In this document: piece by piece, positions 8,872 to 16,503 of the stretch
Layout of the letters: each line of letters opens with the position of its first letter
Position numbering within the stretch: the stretch's first letter is position 1
Source: Alphaproteobacteria bacterium
GTDB lineage: Bacteria > Pseudomonadota > Alphaproteobacteria > Rhodospirillales > Casp-alpha2
Assembly (NCBI GenBank): GCA_014382345.1
Contig: JACNJX010000085.1
Span: forward strand, 62,001 to 126,000
Reading direction: 5' to 3'
DNA: 64,000 nucleotides
The notes under the pieces: model-generated
Database searches by the model: none
Told to the model about the DNA's origin: nothing
The model's input: only the letters and a program-made list of their open reading frames with translations
Position numbers and translations under genes: made by a program

Positions 8872-9798
8872 CTAGCGCCCAGCCGTTTCCGACAACACCA
8901 GATACAATGCCATCAGCGAGGCTTCCGGCGAATGATCCGTATGGTGGGCGGCGTAGCTCCAGCCGAAGGATTTGGCGAGCGCCTCGATGCCCTGGTTATG
9001 CCGTTCCAGGCGATGAATGTATTTTTCGCGCATGGCTTCCACCCGGCCGATCAGGACGTCACCTTCGCCTTCCATGCCGTCAAACCGCACACGGCCCGCG
9101 AATGGCAGGGTTTCCTCGGCCGGGTCCAGAACCTGCACCAAATGGCCCCGGACGCCCTGATTGGCAAACGCCGAGACGGCCCGGTGAAGATCATCCAAAG
9201 GCGACAAAAAATCGCCGATCAGGACCACCCGGCCATAGCGGGGCAGAGCCTCGAACCCCGGCAGACCCCCCGGAGCACCATTGGCATCCGGGGTTTTTCC
9301 GTTCTTCTCCTGCGCCTCGATCATCGACCACAACTTCATCAACATGCCGCGCCCCGTAGACGGGATCATTCCGGTACCGAGAAGGGCGACGTGTTCGCCG
9401 CCCCGGATCAGCAGAGAGGCCAGCGCCAGTAGCAAAAGATCCGCGCGTTCGGTCTTTTCCGGCAAAGACGGGGACGAGCTAAACGACATGGAGGGCGAAC
9501 CGTCCCGCCACAACCACACGCTTTGCGCGGCTTCCCATTCGGTCTCGCGGACGTAGATGGGGACCGACTTGGCGGATTGCCGCCAGTCGATCAACTGGGT
9601 CGAATCGCTGTACCCGTAACGCCGGAACTGCCAGAAGGTTTCCCCCTGGCCGACGCGGCGGCGTCCGTGCACGCCTTGGGACACCGTCGCCGCGACCCGC
9701 TCGGCGGCGACCATCAGCGCCGGCAGGTGGGCGGACAGTTCCTCCGCCTTGTGGTGGGTGTCCCGTGAGCGGGCCTTGCTTGAACGGCTGGGTGCCAT
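8872..9798 (-). CDS. DUF58 domain-containing protein
   Basis: A 308 aa soluble protein of the DUF58 family, which accompanies MoxR ATPases. The family signature is clear: RRVGQGETFWQFRRYGYSD, then LIDWRQSAKS and IYVRETEWE, leading into a VWA-like core with the metal site DGSPS followed by MSF. The C-terminal half carries the expected VVLIGDFL and RGHLVQVLDPAE strands. I chose the ATG at 9798 (MAPSRSSKAR) because the frame upstream of it reads into the end of the MoxR gene and has no DUF58 character; this leaves a 22-base gap after moxR. DUF58 proteins are thought to act with MoxR in assembling or inserting metals into partner proteins (inference for this one). Confidence 0.85.
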   Translation of the reverse strand: MAPSRSSKARSRDTHHKAEELSAHLPALMVAAERVAATVSQGVHGRRRVGQGETFWQFRRYGYSDSTQLIDWRQSAKSVPIYVRETEWEAAQSVWLWRDGSPSMSFSSSPSLPEKTERADLLLLALASLLIRGGEHVALLGTGMIPSTGRGMLMKLWSMIEAQEKNGKTPDANGAPGGLPGFEALPRYGRVVLIGDFLSPLDDLHRAVSAFANQGVRGHLVQVLDPAEETLPFAGRVRFDGMEGEGDVLIGRVEAMREKYIHRLERHNQGIEALAKSFGWSYAAHHTDHSPEASLMALYLVLSETAGR

Positions 9799-9820
9799 AA
9801 TCCTGTGCCGGAACCGATTC

Positions 9821-10941
9821 TCAGGCCACCCGCTCGCACATCTTATCGATGACGCGGCCAAGCGTGACGCCTTCGGCGCGGGCCGAGAAGGTCAGGGCCA
9901 TGCGGTGACGCAGGATGGGATGGGCCAGGGCCAGAACATCGTCGATGCTGGGTGCGAGGCGGCCTTCTATCACGGCGCGCGCGCGGACGCCCAGCATCAG
10001 GGCCTGTGTGGCTCTCGGCCCCGGGCCCCAGGACACATGGTTTTGCACGTCGGTAATGTCACTGCCTTCGGGACGCCCGGCGCGGACGATCTCCAAAATC
10101 GCCTCGGCAACACTTTCGCCGACGGGCACCTGGCGGATCAGTTTTTGGGCCTTGATCAAAGTTTCGGCGTCCATCACCTGTTTGGGGGCCGCTTCCGGTT
10201 CACCGGTGGTGTGAACCATGATCTGGCGTTCGGCTTCAATGTCCGGGTAATCCACATCCACCTGCATGAAAAAACGGTCGAGCTGGGCTTCCGGCAGGGG
10301 ATAGGTGCCTTCCAGTTCGAGCGGGTTCTGGGTCGCCAGCACATGAAAAGGAAACGGCAAGTCGTGATAGTGGCCTGCGACGGAAACCCGGTGTTCCTGC
10401 ATTGCCTGCAATAGGGCGGACTGGGTGCGCGGACTGGCGCGGTTGATTTCGTCGGCCAGCAGCAACTGGCTGAACACCGGCCCCTTGATGAAGCGGAACG
10501 ACCGCTTTCCCGTATCCGATTCCTCCAACACCTCTGAGCCCAGGATATCGGCCGGCATCAGGTCCGGGGTGAACTGCACACGGCGTTCGTCCAACCCGAA
10601 CACCGTCCCCAAAGTCTCGACAAGGCGCGTCTTGCCGAGCCCCGGCACCCCGATCAACAGCAGGTGTCCGCCGGCCAGGATGGTGATCAGGGTTTCCTCG
10701 ATGACGCGGGACTGGCCGAAAATGACCTGGCCGATTCCGTCCCGGGCGGCGGCGATATCGTGGCCCAGCGTATCGATGGCGTCGATAAGCGCGTCCGAAT
10801 TGGCTACACTCTTTTTGGCCTTGCCGGAATTTGTTTTTTTTCCGGCTTCGCCGGTCTTGGTTGTTTTTCCGGCTTCGCCGGATGGGGCTTTCTTTTTTTG
10901 CCCGGTTTCGGTGTATTCTTCTTTTTGACGGTTTTTGTCAC
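9821..10941 (-). CDS. MoxR-family AAA+ ATPase (start in a different frame; needs a -1 shift)
   Basis: The body is a MoxR ATPase: VIFGQSRVIEETL, Walker A GVPGLGKT, Walker B LLLADEINRA, the sensor region VLATQNPLELEGTYPLPEAQLDRF, and the lid to the stop at 9821. MoxR chaperones work with DUF58/VWA partners, which follow directly. The reading frame extends upstream to a TGA at 10970-10972, but it holds no ATG, GTG or TTG before Walker A (first TTG at 10657). The only well-placed start is a GTG at 10941 with an AGGAGG site 10 bases ahead. That frame encodes a Lys/Pro-rich stretch and stops at 10804-10806. A -1 shift at the A7 run (10893-10899) or the A8 run (10834-10841) joins the two into a protein of about 373 residues with a basic N-terminal linker. 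Confidence 0.85.
10842..10899 (-). other. A-run and tandem stem-loops: candidate -1 frameshift site in moxR
   Basis: In the moxR message, seven A (complement of 10893-10899) are followed 11 bases later by the perfect hairpin CCGGC-GAA-GCCGG (10869-10881). A second identical hairpin follows (10842-10854), then a run of eight A. The known start frame must move to the -1 frame here to reach the ATPase. An A-run with a downstream stem-loop is the layout of known -1 frameshift sites, such as the one in E. coli dnaX. A miscounted homopolymer would look the same. Confidence 0.45.
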
Positions 10942-10979
10942 GGTGGCGTCCCCTCCTGTTTCTTGGTCTTCATGATACT

Positions 10980-11594
10980 ATGAGTAATAACGGAAACGTA
11001 CCCATCAATTTATCGTCATTGTCCGGAGGCCCGCTTGGCGCGTCCAGTTCCTCCGCGCCGCCGAAAGGCATGTCCCCGAAACCCGGCCAGACCGTGTGCG
11101 GCGACATCGATATGCGCATCGACGGCAACGGAACCTGGTTCCACCAGGGTTCTCCCATTGGCCGCAAGGAATTGGTGCGGCTGTTCGCAAGCGTCCTCCG
11201 GCGCGACGAAGACGGTGCCTACTGGCTCATCACGCCCGCCGAAATGGCCCGCATCCAGGTCGAGGACGCACCGTTCCTGGCCGTGGAACTGACCGCCACC
11301 GGCGAAGGGCCGGAGCAAACCCTGACGATCAGGACCAACCTGGACGCCACCGTCACCATCGGCGAAGAGCATCCGCTCAGGCTCACTTTCGATCCCGAAA
11401 CCGGGGAGCCCGCGCCCTACGTTGTCCTGAAGGGCGGCATCGAGGCCAAAATCACGCGCGCCGTCTATTATGAGTTGGTGTCGCTCGGCGTTAAAGAAAA
11501 CCCCGAAACGGAAAAAAATGACGCCACCGGACGTTTCGGTGTCTGGAGCGGCGGCGTTTTCTTTTCTCTCGGACAGCTGGACGCTATGGAATAA
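10980..11594 (+). CDS. DUF1285 domain-containing protein
   Basis: A 204 aa soluble protein of the DUF1285 family. Recognisable parts are the core DIDMRIDGNGTWFHQGSPIG near the N-terminus, LVRLFASVLRRDEDGAYWLITP, and the later strands (VEDAPFLAVEL, then GGIEAKITRAVYYELV). I used the ATG at 10980, since the stretch before it overlaps the divergent moxR start and carries no family similarity. It is divergent from moxR (38 bases between starts) and is followed by the CoA pyrophosphatase gene after 8 bases. This order (DUF1285, NUDIX, DUF6111, cca) is common in alphaproteobacteria. Function unknown. Confidence 0.85.
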   Translation: MSNNGNVPINLSSLSGGPLGASSSSAPPKGMSPKPGQTVCGDIDMRIDGNGTWFHQGSPIGRKELVRLFASVLRRDEDGAYWLITPAEMARIQVEDAPFLAVELTATGEGPEQTLTIRTNLDATVTIGEEHPLRLTFDPETGEPAPYVVLKGGIEAKITRAVYYELVSLGVKENPETEKNDATGRFGVWSGGVFFSLGQLDAME

Positions 11595-11602
11595 CCTTGG
11601 AC

Positions 11603-12220
11603 ATGACCAAAACGGACCTCTTTTTGATTCGCGAGCGGATCATCGAACGGCTGGACCGCAGCCCCGATGACATTCCGCCCATCCGCGGCGACCATGACCT
11701 CAACCCCGGCATGGAACCGGGGACTGACCTGACCCCGGCGGCGGTGCTGATCGGACTGGTCAATCACCCGGGCGGACTTTCTGTGCTACTGACCCAGCGC
11801 ACCGACCATCTGCACCACCATCCGGGACAGATCAGCTTTCCCGGTGGCCACACCGATCCCGGCGACACAACGCCGGAAGATACGGCGCTGAGAGAAACCG
11901 AGGAAGAGGTCGGCCTCGACCCCCGCCGCGTGGAACCCGTCGGCCGGCTCGGCCAGTACGTCACCCGGACGGGCTTTTCCATAACACCGGTGGTCGCCTT
12001 CATTGAGCCGCCCTTCGAGGTCCGCCCCGACCCCTTCGAGGTCGACGACGTCTTCGAGGTGCCGCTGGCGTTCCTGCTCGACCCGGCCAATCATGAGTGT
12101 CACAGCCGGGAAATCCGCGGGCAAATTCGCGAGTTTCATGCCATGCCCTATGAGGAGTATTATATCTGGGGCGCCACGGCCGGAATGTTGGTCAATCTGT
12201 ACGAGGTTCTGAACACGTAA
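11603..12220 (+). CDS. NUDIX hydrolase, CoA pyrophosphatase type
   Basis: A 205 aa NUDIX hydrolase, probably cleaving coenzyme A or acyl-CoA to acyl-phosphopantetheine and 3',5'-ADP. The Nudix box runs from GGHTDPGD through ALRETEEEVGL, matching G-x5-E-x7-R-E-U-x-E-E-x-G-U. It is preceded by LLTQRTDHLHHHPGQISFPGG, the sequence around the CoA-specific motif of this subfamily (NuDL/NudL type). The likely start is the ATG at 11603. The stop at 12218-12220 abuts the next ATG, so the two are translated together. Confidence 0.9.
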   Translation: MTKTDLFLIRERIIERLDRSPDDIPPIRGDHDLNPGMEPGTDLTPAAVLIGLVNHPGGLSVLLTQRTDHLHHHPGQISFPGGHTDPGDTTPEDTALRETEEEVGLDPRRVEPVGRLGQYVTRTGFSITPVVAFIEPPFEVRPDPFEVDDVFEVPLAFLLDPANHECHSREIRGQIREFHAMPYEEYYIWGATAGMLVNLYEVLNT

Positions 12221-12511
12221 ATGACCCGGATACTCCTTACCTATGTGCTGCCACTGGTGCTGCCGACGCTGATTTATGTGCTTTGGATCTGGAATGCCCG
12301 GCGCACGCACGAACCGGAACACGAAGACGACCTGCCGCCGGCCCTGCGCCAGGGGCCGTTGTTCTGGAGCCTGATATCCGGGTTCCTGTTGATGGTGGCG
12401 GGGCTGATCACCATCGCCCTGATGTCCGGCGACCCGCCCGACAGTGGAACGTATCAGTCGCCGCGCCTCGAGGGCGGAAAGATCCTGCCGCCCAGTTATA
12501 AAAAGAACTAG
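12221..12511 (+). CDS. small membrane protein, DUF6111 family
   Basis: A 96 aa protein with two membrane helices (about residues 4-23 and 48-67) joined by an acidic, charged loop (RTHEPEHEDDLPPALRQG) and ending in a short C-terminal tail. This matches the small DUF6111 proteins that sit between the CoA pyrophosphatase and cca in alphaproteobacteria (recognised by context and architecture, not by search). Its ATG directly follows the NUDIX stop codon, and cca begins 15 bases downstream. No function is known. Confidence 0.75.
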   Translation: MTRILLTYVLPLVLPTLIYVLWIWNARRTHEPEHEDDLPPALRQGPLFWSLISGFLLMVAGLITIALMSGDPPDSGTYQSPRLEGGKILPPSYKKN

Positions 12512-12526
12512 GCCCGGAGCCCCGTC

Positions 12527-13897
12527 ATGGTCTCCCTCACCGCCGCGCATGGACCGACCGGTAAGCTGTCTCCGCAGCCGTGGATGGAGGCACCGGAAAC
12601 CCGTGCCGTGATCGCGGCGCTGACGGCGGCGGGCGCCGATGTCCGGTTCGTCGGCGGCTGTGTGCGCGACGCGCTGGCGCACCGCCCACCCGTCTTGATC
12701 GGCGAGGCGGCATCCGAAAAAGCCATGCCCGACATCGACATCGCTACCCCGGACCCGCCGGACACCGTCACCGTCCTTTTGCAGGACGCGGGCATCAAGG
12801 TTATTCCCACCGGCATCAAACACGGCACCGTCACCGCCGTCATCGGCAAAAGCACGTTCGAGATCACGACGTTGCGCCGGGACGTCGACACCGACGGGCG
12901 GCGCGCCGTGGTCGCCTTTACCGATGACTGGCTGGTCGATGCCGGGCGCCGGGATTTCACCATCAACACGCTGTCGGCGACGCCCGATGGCGACGTCTAC
13001 GACCCCTACGACGGGATCAGCGATCTGGCGCACGGGCGCATCCGTTTCGTCGGCCAGGCGGATGAGCGCATCACCGAAGACGTGCTGCGGCTGCTCCGTT
13101 TTTTCCGCTTTTTCGGCGCCTACGGACGCCCGCCCGCCGATCCGGACGCGATGGCCGCCTGCCGCAAACACGCCGATAAACTGCCCAATCTGTCCGGCGA
13201 ACGGGTGCGGGCCGAAATGTTCAAGATTTTGCTATCGCCCGACCCGGCGGAACTGGCGGTGATGATGCGGGGCATCGGCGTGTTCGAGCATATCCTGCCC
13301 GAGGTTGGTGACGAGGCGGGTGACATCGGGCGCTTGCGCATGATCGCCTGGCTGGAAACCCGCGCCATAAAGATCGAGACCGTGACACCGGACCCGCTAC
13401 GCCGGCTGGCGGCGCTGATCGACACCGATGGCAAAGGGGCGGGCCGTCTCGCCGAACGCTGGCGGCTGTCCAATGCCGAGACGCTCCGCCTGGGCACCCT
13501 GGCCGCGCCGCCGGTGGTCCCGGACCCGGAGATGGATGAAGACGACCGCAGGCGCGCGCTGCACCGGCTCGGGTCTGAGGCCGTGCGCGACCTGGCGCTG
13601 CTGGCGTGGGCCGGGGAATTGGCGATCACGCCACGCCTGCCGAGACTCCGGACGGACGGCTGGATCGCGCTGCTGGAAAGCTGCGCCGGCTGGCAGGGCG
13701 TGACGTTTCCGCTGACTGGCGCCGACGTGCAGGCGCTGGGTATCGAAGAAGGCCCCCGCATCGGCGAACTGCTGGCAACCATCGAGGATTGGTGGGAACT
13801 GGGTGGCTACGCCGCCGGGCGCGCGGACTGCCTGGAACAACTAAAAACCATTGCCAGAAGTGGACCCGGTGGGGACCAATCCGGCGGAATAACGTAA
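12527..13897 (+). CDS. cca: CCA tRNA nucleotidyltransferase
   Basis: A 456 aa class II CCA-adding enzyme, which builds or repairs the CCA end of tRNAs from CTP and ATP. The N-terminal nucleotidyltransferase domain has the VRFVGGCVRD loop, the two catalytic acids in DIDIATP, and the RRDFTINTL motif. The neck and nucleotide-selecting region follows (DERITEDVLRLLRFFRF). The C-terminal half is helical and I see no HD phosphohydrolase motif. The length fits alphaproteobacterial enzymes. It is the last gene of the DUF1285-NUDIX-DUF6111-cca group. The start at 12527 has a weak GGAG-type site; the next Met (MEAPETRAV) is a possible alternative. Confidence 0.95.
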   Translation: MVSLTAAHGPTGKLSPQPWMEAPETRAVIAALTAAGADVRFVGGCVRDALAHRPPVLIGEAASEKAMPDIDIATPDPPDTVTVLLQDAGIKVIPTGIKHGTVTAVIGKSTFEITTLRRDVDTDGRRAVVAFTDDWLVDAGRRDFTINTLSATPDGDVYDPYDGISDLAHGRIRFVGQADERITEDVLRLLRFFRFFGAYGRPPADPDAMAACRKHADKLPNLSGERVRAEMFKILLSPDPAELAVMMRGIGVFEHILPEVGDEAGDIGRLRMIAWLETRAIKIETVTPDPLRRLAALIDTDGKGAGRLAERWRLSNAETLRLGTLAAPPVVPDPEMDEDDRRRALHRLGSEAVRDLALLAWAGELAITPRLPRLRTDGWIALLESCAGWQGVTFPLTGADVQALGIEEGPRIGELLATIEDWWELGGYAAGRADCLEQLKTIARSGPGGDQSGGIT

Positions 13898-13982
13898 CCA
13901 TGTGTCAACATCGCGCCCTTCCGCGGCCCCATATGCGCCGGGGTAGAAGGAAAAGGCGGTGGCGGGGGAAAAGAGTCAGACG

Positions 13983-14474
13983 TCAGGCGACACGCCTGCG
14001 GCGGTCCGTGCCGCTAAAAACACCACCCTCATGTCGGCGACGGTCAGGCCCGAAAAAATCCGGAACCCTGACGAATGGCCGGTTATGCTCGATCACTGAG
14101 CAAAGGCGAGAATAGATAGTTTTTGCAGAAACCGGTTTTGCCAGGAAATCAGTCATGCCCATGTCACGTGCTAAACAGACGTGGCGGTATTCCGTATTAG
14201 CCGTGCAAACGATCACCGGAACGAACGGATTGATACTGGCTTCGCTCTGACGGACCCGACGCAGAAAAGACATTCCGTCAAGGCCTTCTGTCCAGTCGCT
14301 CAGAATCAAATCAACAGGAAACTGCTGAAACATGCTCCATGCAATCTCAGGATCTGGAGTACTCTGAACTGTCGATACCCCAAACTCGCGGAAAACCTCA
14401 GTCAAAAGGTTCCTGATCAGCAGATGCTTCTCAAGAACCAATAGGTTCAACTCTTCCAGATTATACGAACGCAT
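13983..14474 (-). CDS. single-domain response regulator (CheY-like)
   Basis: A 163 aa receiver-domain protein. With the ATG at 14474 as start, the phosphoacceptor is D60 in DLILSDWTEGLDG. The conserved Thr is in VIVCTAN and the Lys in DFLAKPVS. After the receiver there is only a short basic tail (GPDRRRHEGG, then TDRRRRVA) and no output domain, as in many orphan alphaproteobacterial regulators. Upstream in frame there is only a TTG (14516), so the ATG is preferred, although a TTG start would add 14 residues. No histidine kinase is adjacent. A promoter with TATAAT at 14529-14534 (minus strand) gives a leader of about 48 bases. Confidence 0.85.
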   Translation of the reverse strand: MRSYNLEELNLLVLEKHLLIRNLLTEVFREFGVSTVQSTPDPEIAWSMFQQFPVDLILSDWTEGLDGMSFLRRVRQSEASINPFVPVIVCTANTEYRHVCLARDMGMTDFLAKPVSAKTIYSRLCSVIEHNRPFVRVPDFFGPDRRRHEGGVFSGTDRRRRVA

Positions 14475-14528
14475 CACTACTTTTCGCTTTGCGGGCGAAC
14501 CCTGTGCCTTGCTCAATCCTAAAAGTGA

Positions 14529-14556
14529 ATTATAGCATACAATGGTAACCGGTAAA
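14529..14556 (-). promoter_or_regulatory. promoter of the single-domain response regulator
   Basis: On the minus strand, TTTACC (complement of 14551-14556) and a perfect TATAAT (complement of 14529-14534) are separated by 16 bases. Transcription would begin near 14522, shortly before the response regulator. A second perfect TATAAT lies on the plus strand at 14571-14576 facing the small protein gene at 14732, but with no clear -35 partner. Confidence 0.55.
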
Positions 14557-14731
14557 GGTTCGGTTCAAAATATAATGATTTTAAACAAACCCTCATCAGG
14601 CCTGAAACAACCAACAAATATCCGCTTTTCCCTCGAAAGCAGATATCCCTCTAAAACGTCCACCCTCACCGCGCTCCCCCTATCCGGCGACTGGAGAGCG
14701 TGGTACGCTTTTCGGAGGCAAGGAGGTGAAG

Positions 14732-15094
14732 ATGGCGACAGAGGACACATGCTGCACGATCGTGCCGTACTTCAAGGTTCACGATGGCGAAATGGAGGCC
14801 TTCAAGGCCTTCTGCGAGCAGTTCGTCGAGAAAACCGAAACCGAGTCCAAATGTCTTTATTACGGTTTCAGTTTCGACGGCGACGAAGCGCACTGCCGGG
14901 AAGGCTATGAAGACGCCGCCGGGCTACTGGCGCATCTGGACAACGTCGGGGCGCTGCTGCAGGAAGCGCTGAAGATTGCCGACCTGACGCGGCTCGAGGT
15001 GCACGGCCCGGAAGAGGAACTGGCGGCGCTACGCGAACCGCTCGCCGGCCTCAGCCCCCAGTTCTTTACGCTGGAGTACGGGTTTCGGCGTTAA
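14732..15094 (+). CDS. small protein, antibiotic-biosynthesis-monooxygenase-like (ABM) fold
   Basis: A 120 aa protein. The sequence (TIVPYFKVHDGEMEAFKAFCEQFVEKTETESKC, then YYGFSFDGDEAHCREGYEDAAGLLAHLDNV) has the spacing of the ferredoxin-like ABM/quinol-monooxygenase fold: a strand, a long helix with a conserved Phe, and a second strand with a glycine. The start is fixed by an AGGAGG site at 14721-14726, five bases before the ATG at 14732. It stands alone between two minus-strand genes. Enzymatic activity is not certain; many family members are uncharacterised dimers. Confidence 0.75.
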   Translation: MATEDTCCTIVPYFKVHDGEMEAFKAFCEQFVEKTETESKCLYYGFSFDGDEAHCREGYEDAAGLLAHLDNVGALLQEALKIADLTRLEVHGPEEELAALREPLAGLSPQFFTLEYGFRR

Positions 15095-15112
15095 TCCTCG
15101 CTTCCAGCGGCG

Positions 15113-15949
15113 TCAGGCGCCTGCCGCCTCGCGCTCGTGCAGCACCGGCATCAGTTCGAAATAAGGCCGGGTGATGGGGGAGTTTGACGCCTCGAAGTCC
15201 TTGAACGGGCCGTCGAAGGCGATCTTTCCCTCATAGATCATCACCACGCGGGGATGCAGACGGTAGAGCAGGTCCTTGTCGTGGGTGATGATGACCGTGG
15301 TCCGTCCCCCGTCCTTCGCTGAATCTCCTTCGCCTTTATCATGGGTTTCCATAATCAGGTCGTGAATCTGCGCCGAACTGGTCGGGTCGAGACCGGTGGT
15401 CGGCTCGTCGTAATAGATGATCTTGGGTTTCATCGACAGCGCCCTGGCGACGGCCAGCCGCTTGGCCATGCCGCCCGACAGGCTGTCGGTGTGGGTTTCG
15501 AGAAAATCATCGTCTGCCGGCAGAGCCACCGCCGTCAATACGTCGCGGGCGATAGCGCGAATGGCGTCCTCGTCCATGTCCTTGATCTCCGTCAGCCACA
15601 ACTCGATGTTGTCGTAGACGGATCCGGAAAACAGGGCGTTGCGCTGGAACACGACGCCCCAGTGGGTGTGGATGTCGTCGATTTCCATGTCATCGAGATC
15701 GGCCAGGTCCGCCAGCGGCGCGTCCGCCTGACGGTAATCGGCGACCTGGACGGACCCTGCATCCGGCTGCATCTGGTTCAGGATATGGCTGAGCAACACC
15801 GTCTTGCCGCAGCCCGACCCGCCGACGATGGCGACGACCTCGCCCCGGCGGATATCCACATCGACCCCGTCCAGCACGACATGATCGCCGAAAGCTTTTT
15901 TCAGGCCCTCGATGCGGACTTCAAGCGGCTGCCGGTCGGCCTCGGTCAT
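15113..15949 (-). CDS. ABC transporter ATP-binding protein, MlaF-like
   Basis: A 278 aa ATPase of the MlaF type, which in the Mla/Ttg2/Mce systems drives phospholipid or hydrophobic-solute transport across the envelope. Visible motifs are Walker A GGSGCGKT, the Q-loop region GVVFQRNALF, signature LSGGMAKRLA, Walker B IIYYDEPTTGLDP, and the switch His in VIITHD. LFSGSVYDNI and the ALPADDDF-type helix before the signature favour MlaF over other ABC subfamilies. Unusually, no permease (mlaE), MCE protein (mlaD) or mlaC is adjacent: the next gene upstream is a thioesterase. It is thus an orphan ATPase here, perhaps serving an MlaE encoded elsewhere. Confidence 0.85.
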   Translation of the reverse strand: MTEADRQPLEVRIEGLKKAFGDHVVLDGVDVDIRRGEVVAIVGGSGCGKTVLLSHILNQMQPDAGSVQVADYRQADAPLADLADLDDMEIDDIHTHWGVVFQRNALFSGSVYDNIELWLTEIKDMDEDAIRAIARDVLTAVALPADDDFLETHTDSLSGGMAKRLAVARALSMKPKIIYYDEPTTGLDPTSSAQIHDLIMETHDKGEGDSAKDGGRTTVIITHDKDLLYRLHPRVVMIYEGKIAFDGPFKDFEASNSPITRPYFELMPVLHEREAAGA

Positions 15950-16036
15950 GGTGCGCGTCCCATTCTATAAGCCCATGCTAGGCCATCTGCCACGGCGGTC
16001 CTTGATATGGGTTAGGGGCGCCATGGCATTAAAAGT

Positions 16037-16483
16037 CTAGAGCGAAACCCTCTGCCCCGCCCAGTCCGGGGTTTCGGCCACCATCGCTTCCGTCATGGCG
16101 CGGGCCACGTCCTCGGGGATCGGGGCCGTGCGCCCGGTGTTGGCATCCACGTGCAGACCCATACATTCGAACGTTGCCCGCTCGATGCCGTCAACGGTCA
16201 TGATCTCGGCAAAATGCACACGCTTGGCATCGACCCCAAGGATCATGGTTGCGATCTCCATAACCGCGGGCGCGCGGACCTCTTTCAGATAACGGACATG
16301 GCTTTCGACAGTGTACAGCGCGCCGCCGGTGCGTTCGAAATACTCGGCCCCGATGCCGAACTTTTCCTGCAAAGCCCAGGTCGCGTTGGAAAACGCCACC
16401 AGATAATAGGCTTCGTTAAGATGCCCGTAATGGTCCAGCCAATCGTCCAGGACCGGTTCGGAATGCAGTTGGAAGATGGTCAT
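16037..16483 (-). CDS. acyl-CoA thioesterase (hotdog fold, 4HBT type)
   Basis: A 148 aa hotdog-fold protein. The catalytic loop DWLDHYGHLNEAYY carries the Asp-x-x-Gly-His pattern of 4-hydroxybenzoyl-CoA thioesterase relatives, followed by the hotdog helix (SNATWALQEKFG) and strands (YTVESHVRYLKEVR, then RVHFAEIMTVDG). It resembles the thioesterase domain linked with carnitine metabolism and the YbgC-like group. I chose the ATG at 16483 (MTIFQLHSEP), 20 bases after the hemF stop; the frame above it reads into hemF and is not homologous. Substrate unknown. Confidence 0.82.
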   Translation of the reverse strand: MTIFQLHSEPVLDDWLDHYGHLNEAYYLVAFSNATWALQEKFGIGAEYFERTGGALYTVESHVRYLKEVRAPAVMEIATMILGVDAKRVHFAEIMTVDGIERATFECMGLHVDANTGRTAPIPEDVARAMTEAMVAETPDWAGQRVSL

Positions 16484-16503
16484 GCCCCTCTCCACTCCTC
16501 CCC

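Noticed and set aside
10657-10657. TTG at 10657 as the moxR start
   Set aside because: It lies at the Walker A motif and would delete a conserved N-terminal region that is clearly encoded upstream in the same frame.
11786-13171. A 461-codon minus-strand frame
   Set aside because: It is antisense to the NUDIX, DUF6111 and cca genes, and its translation has no family character.
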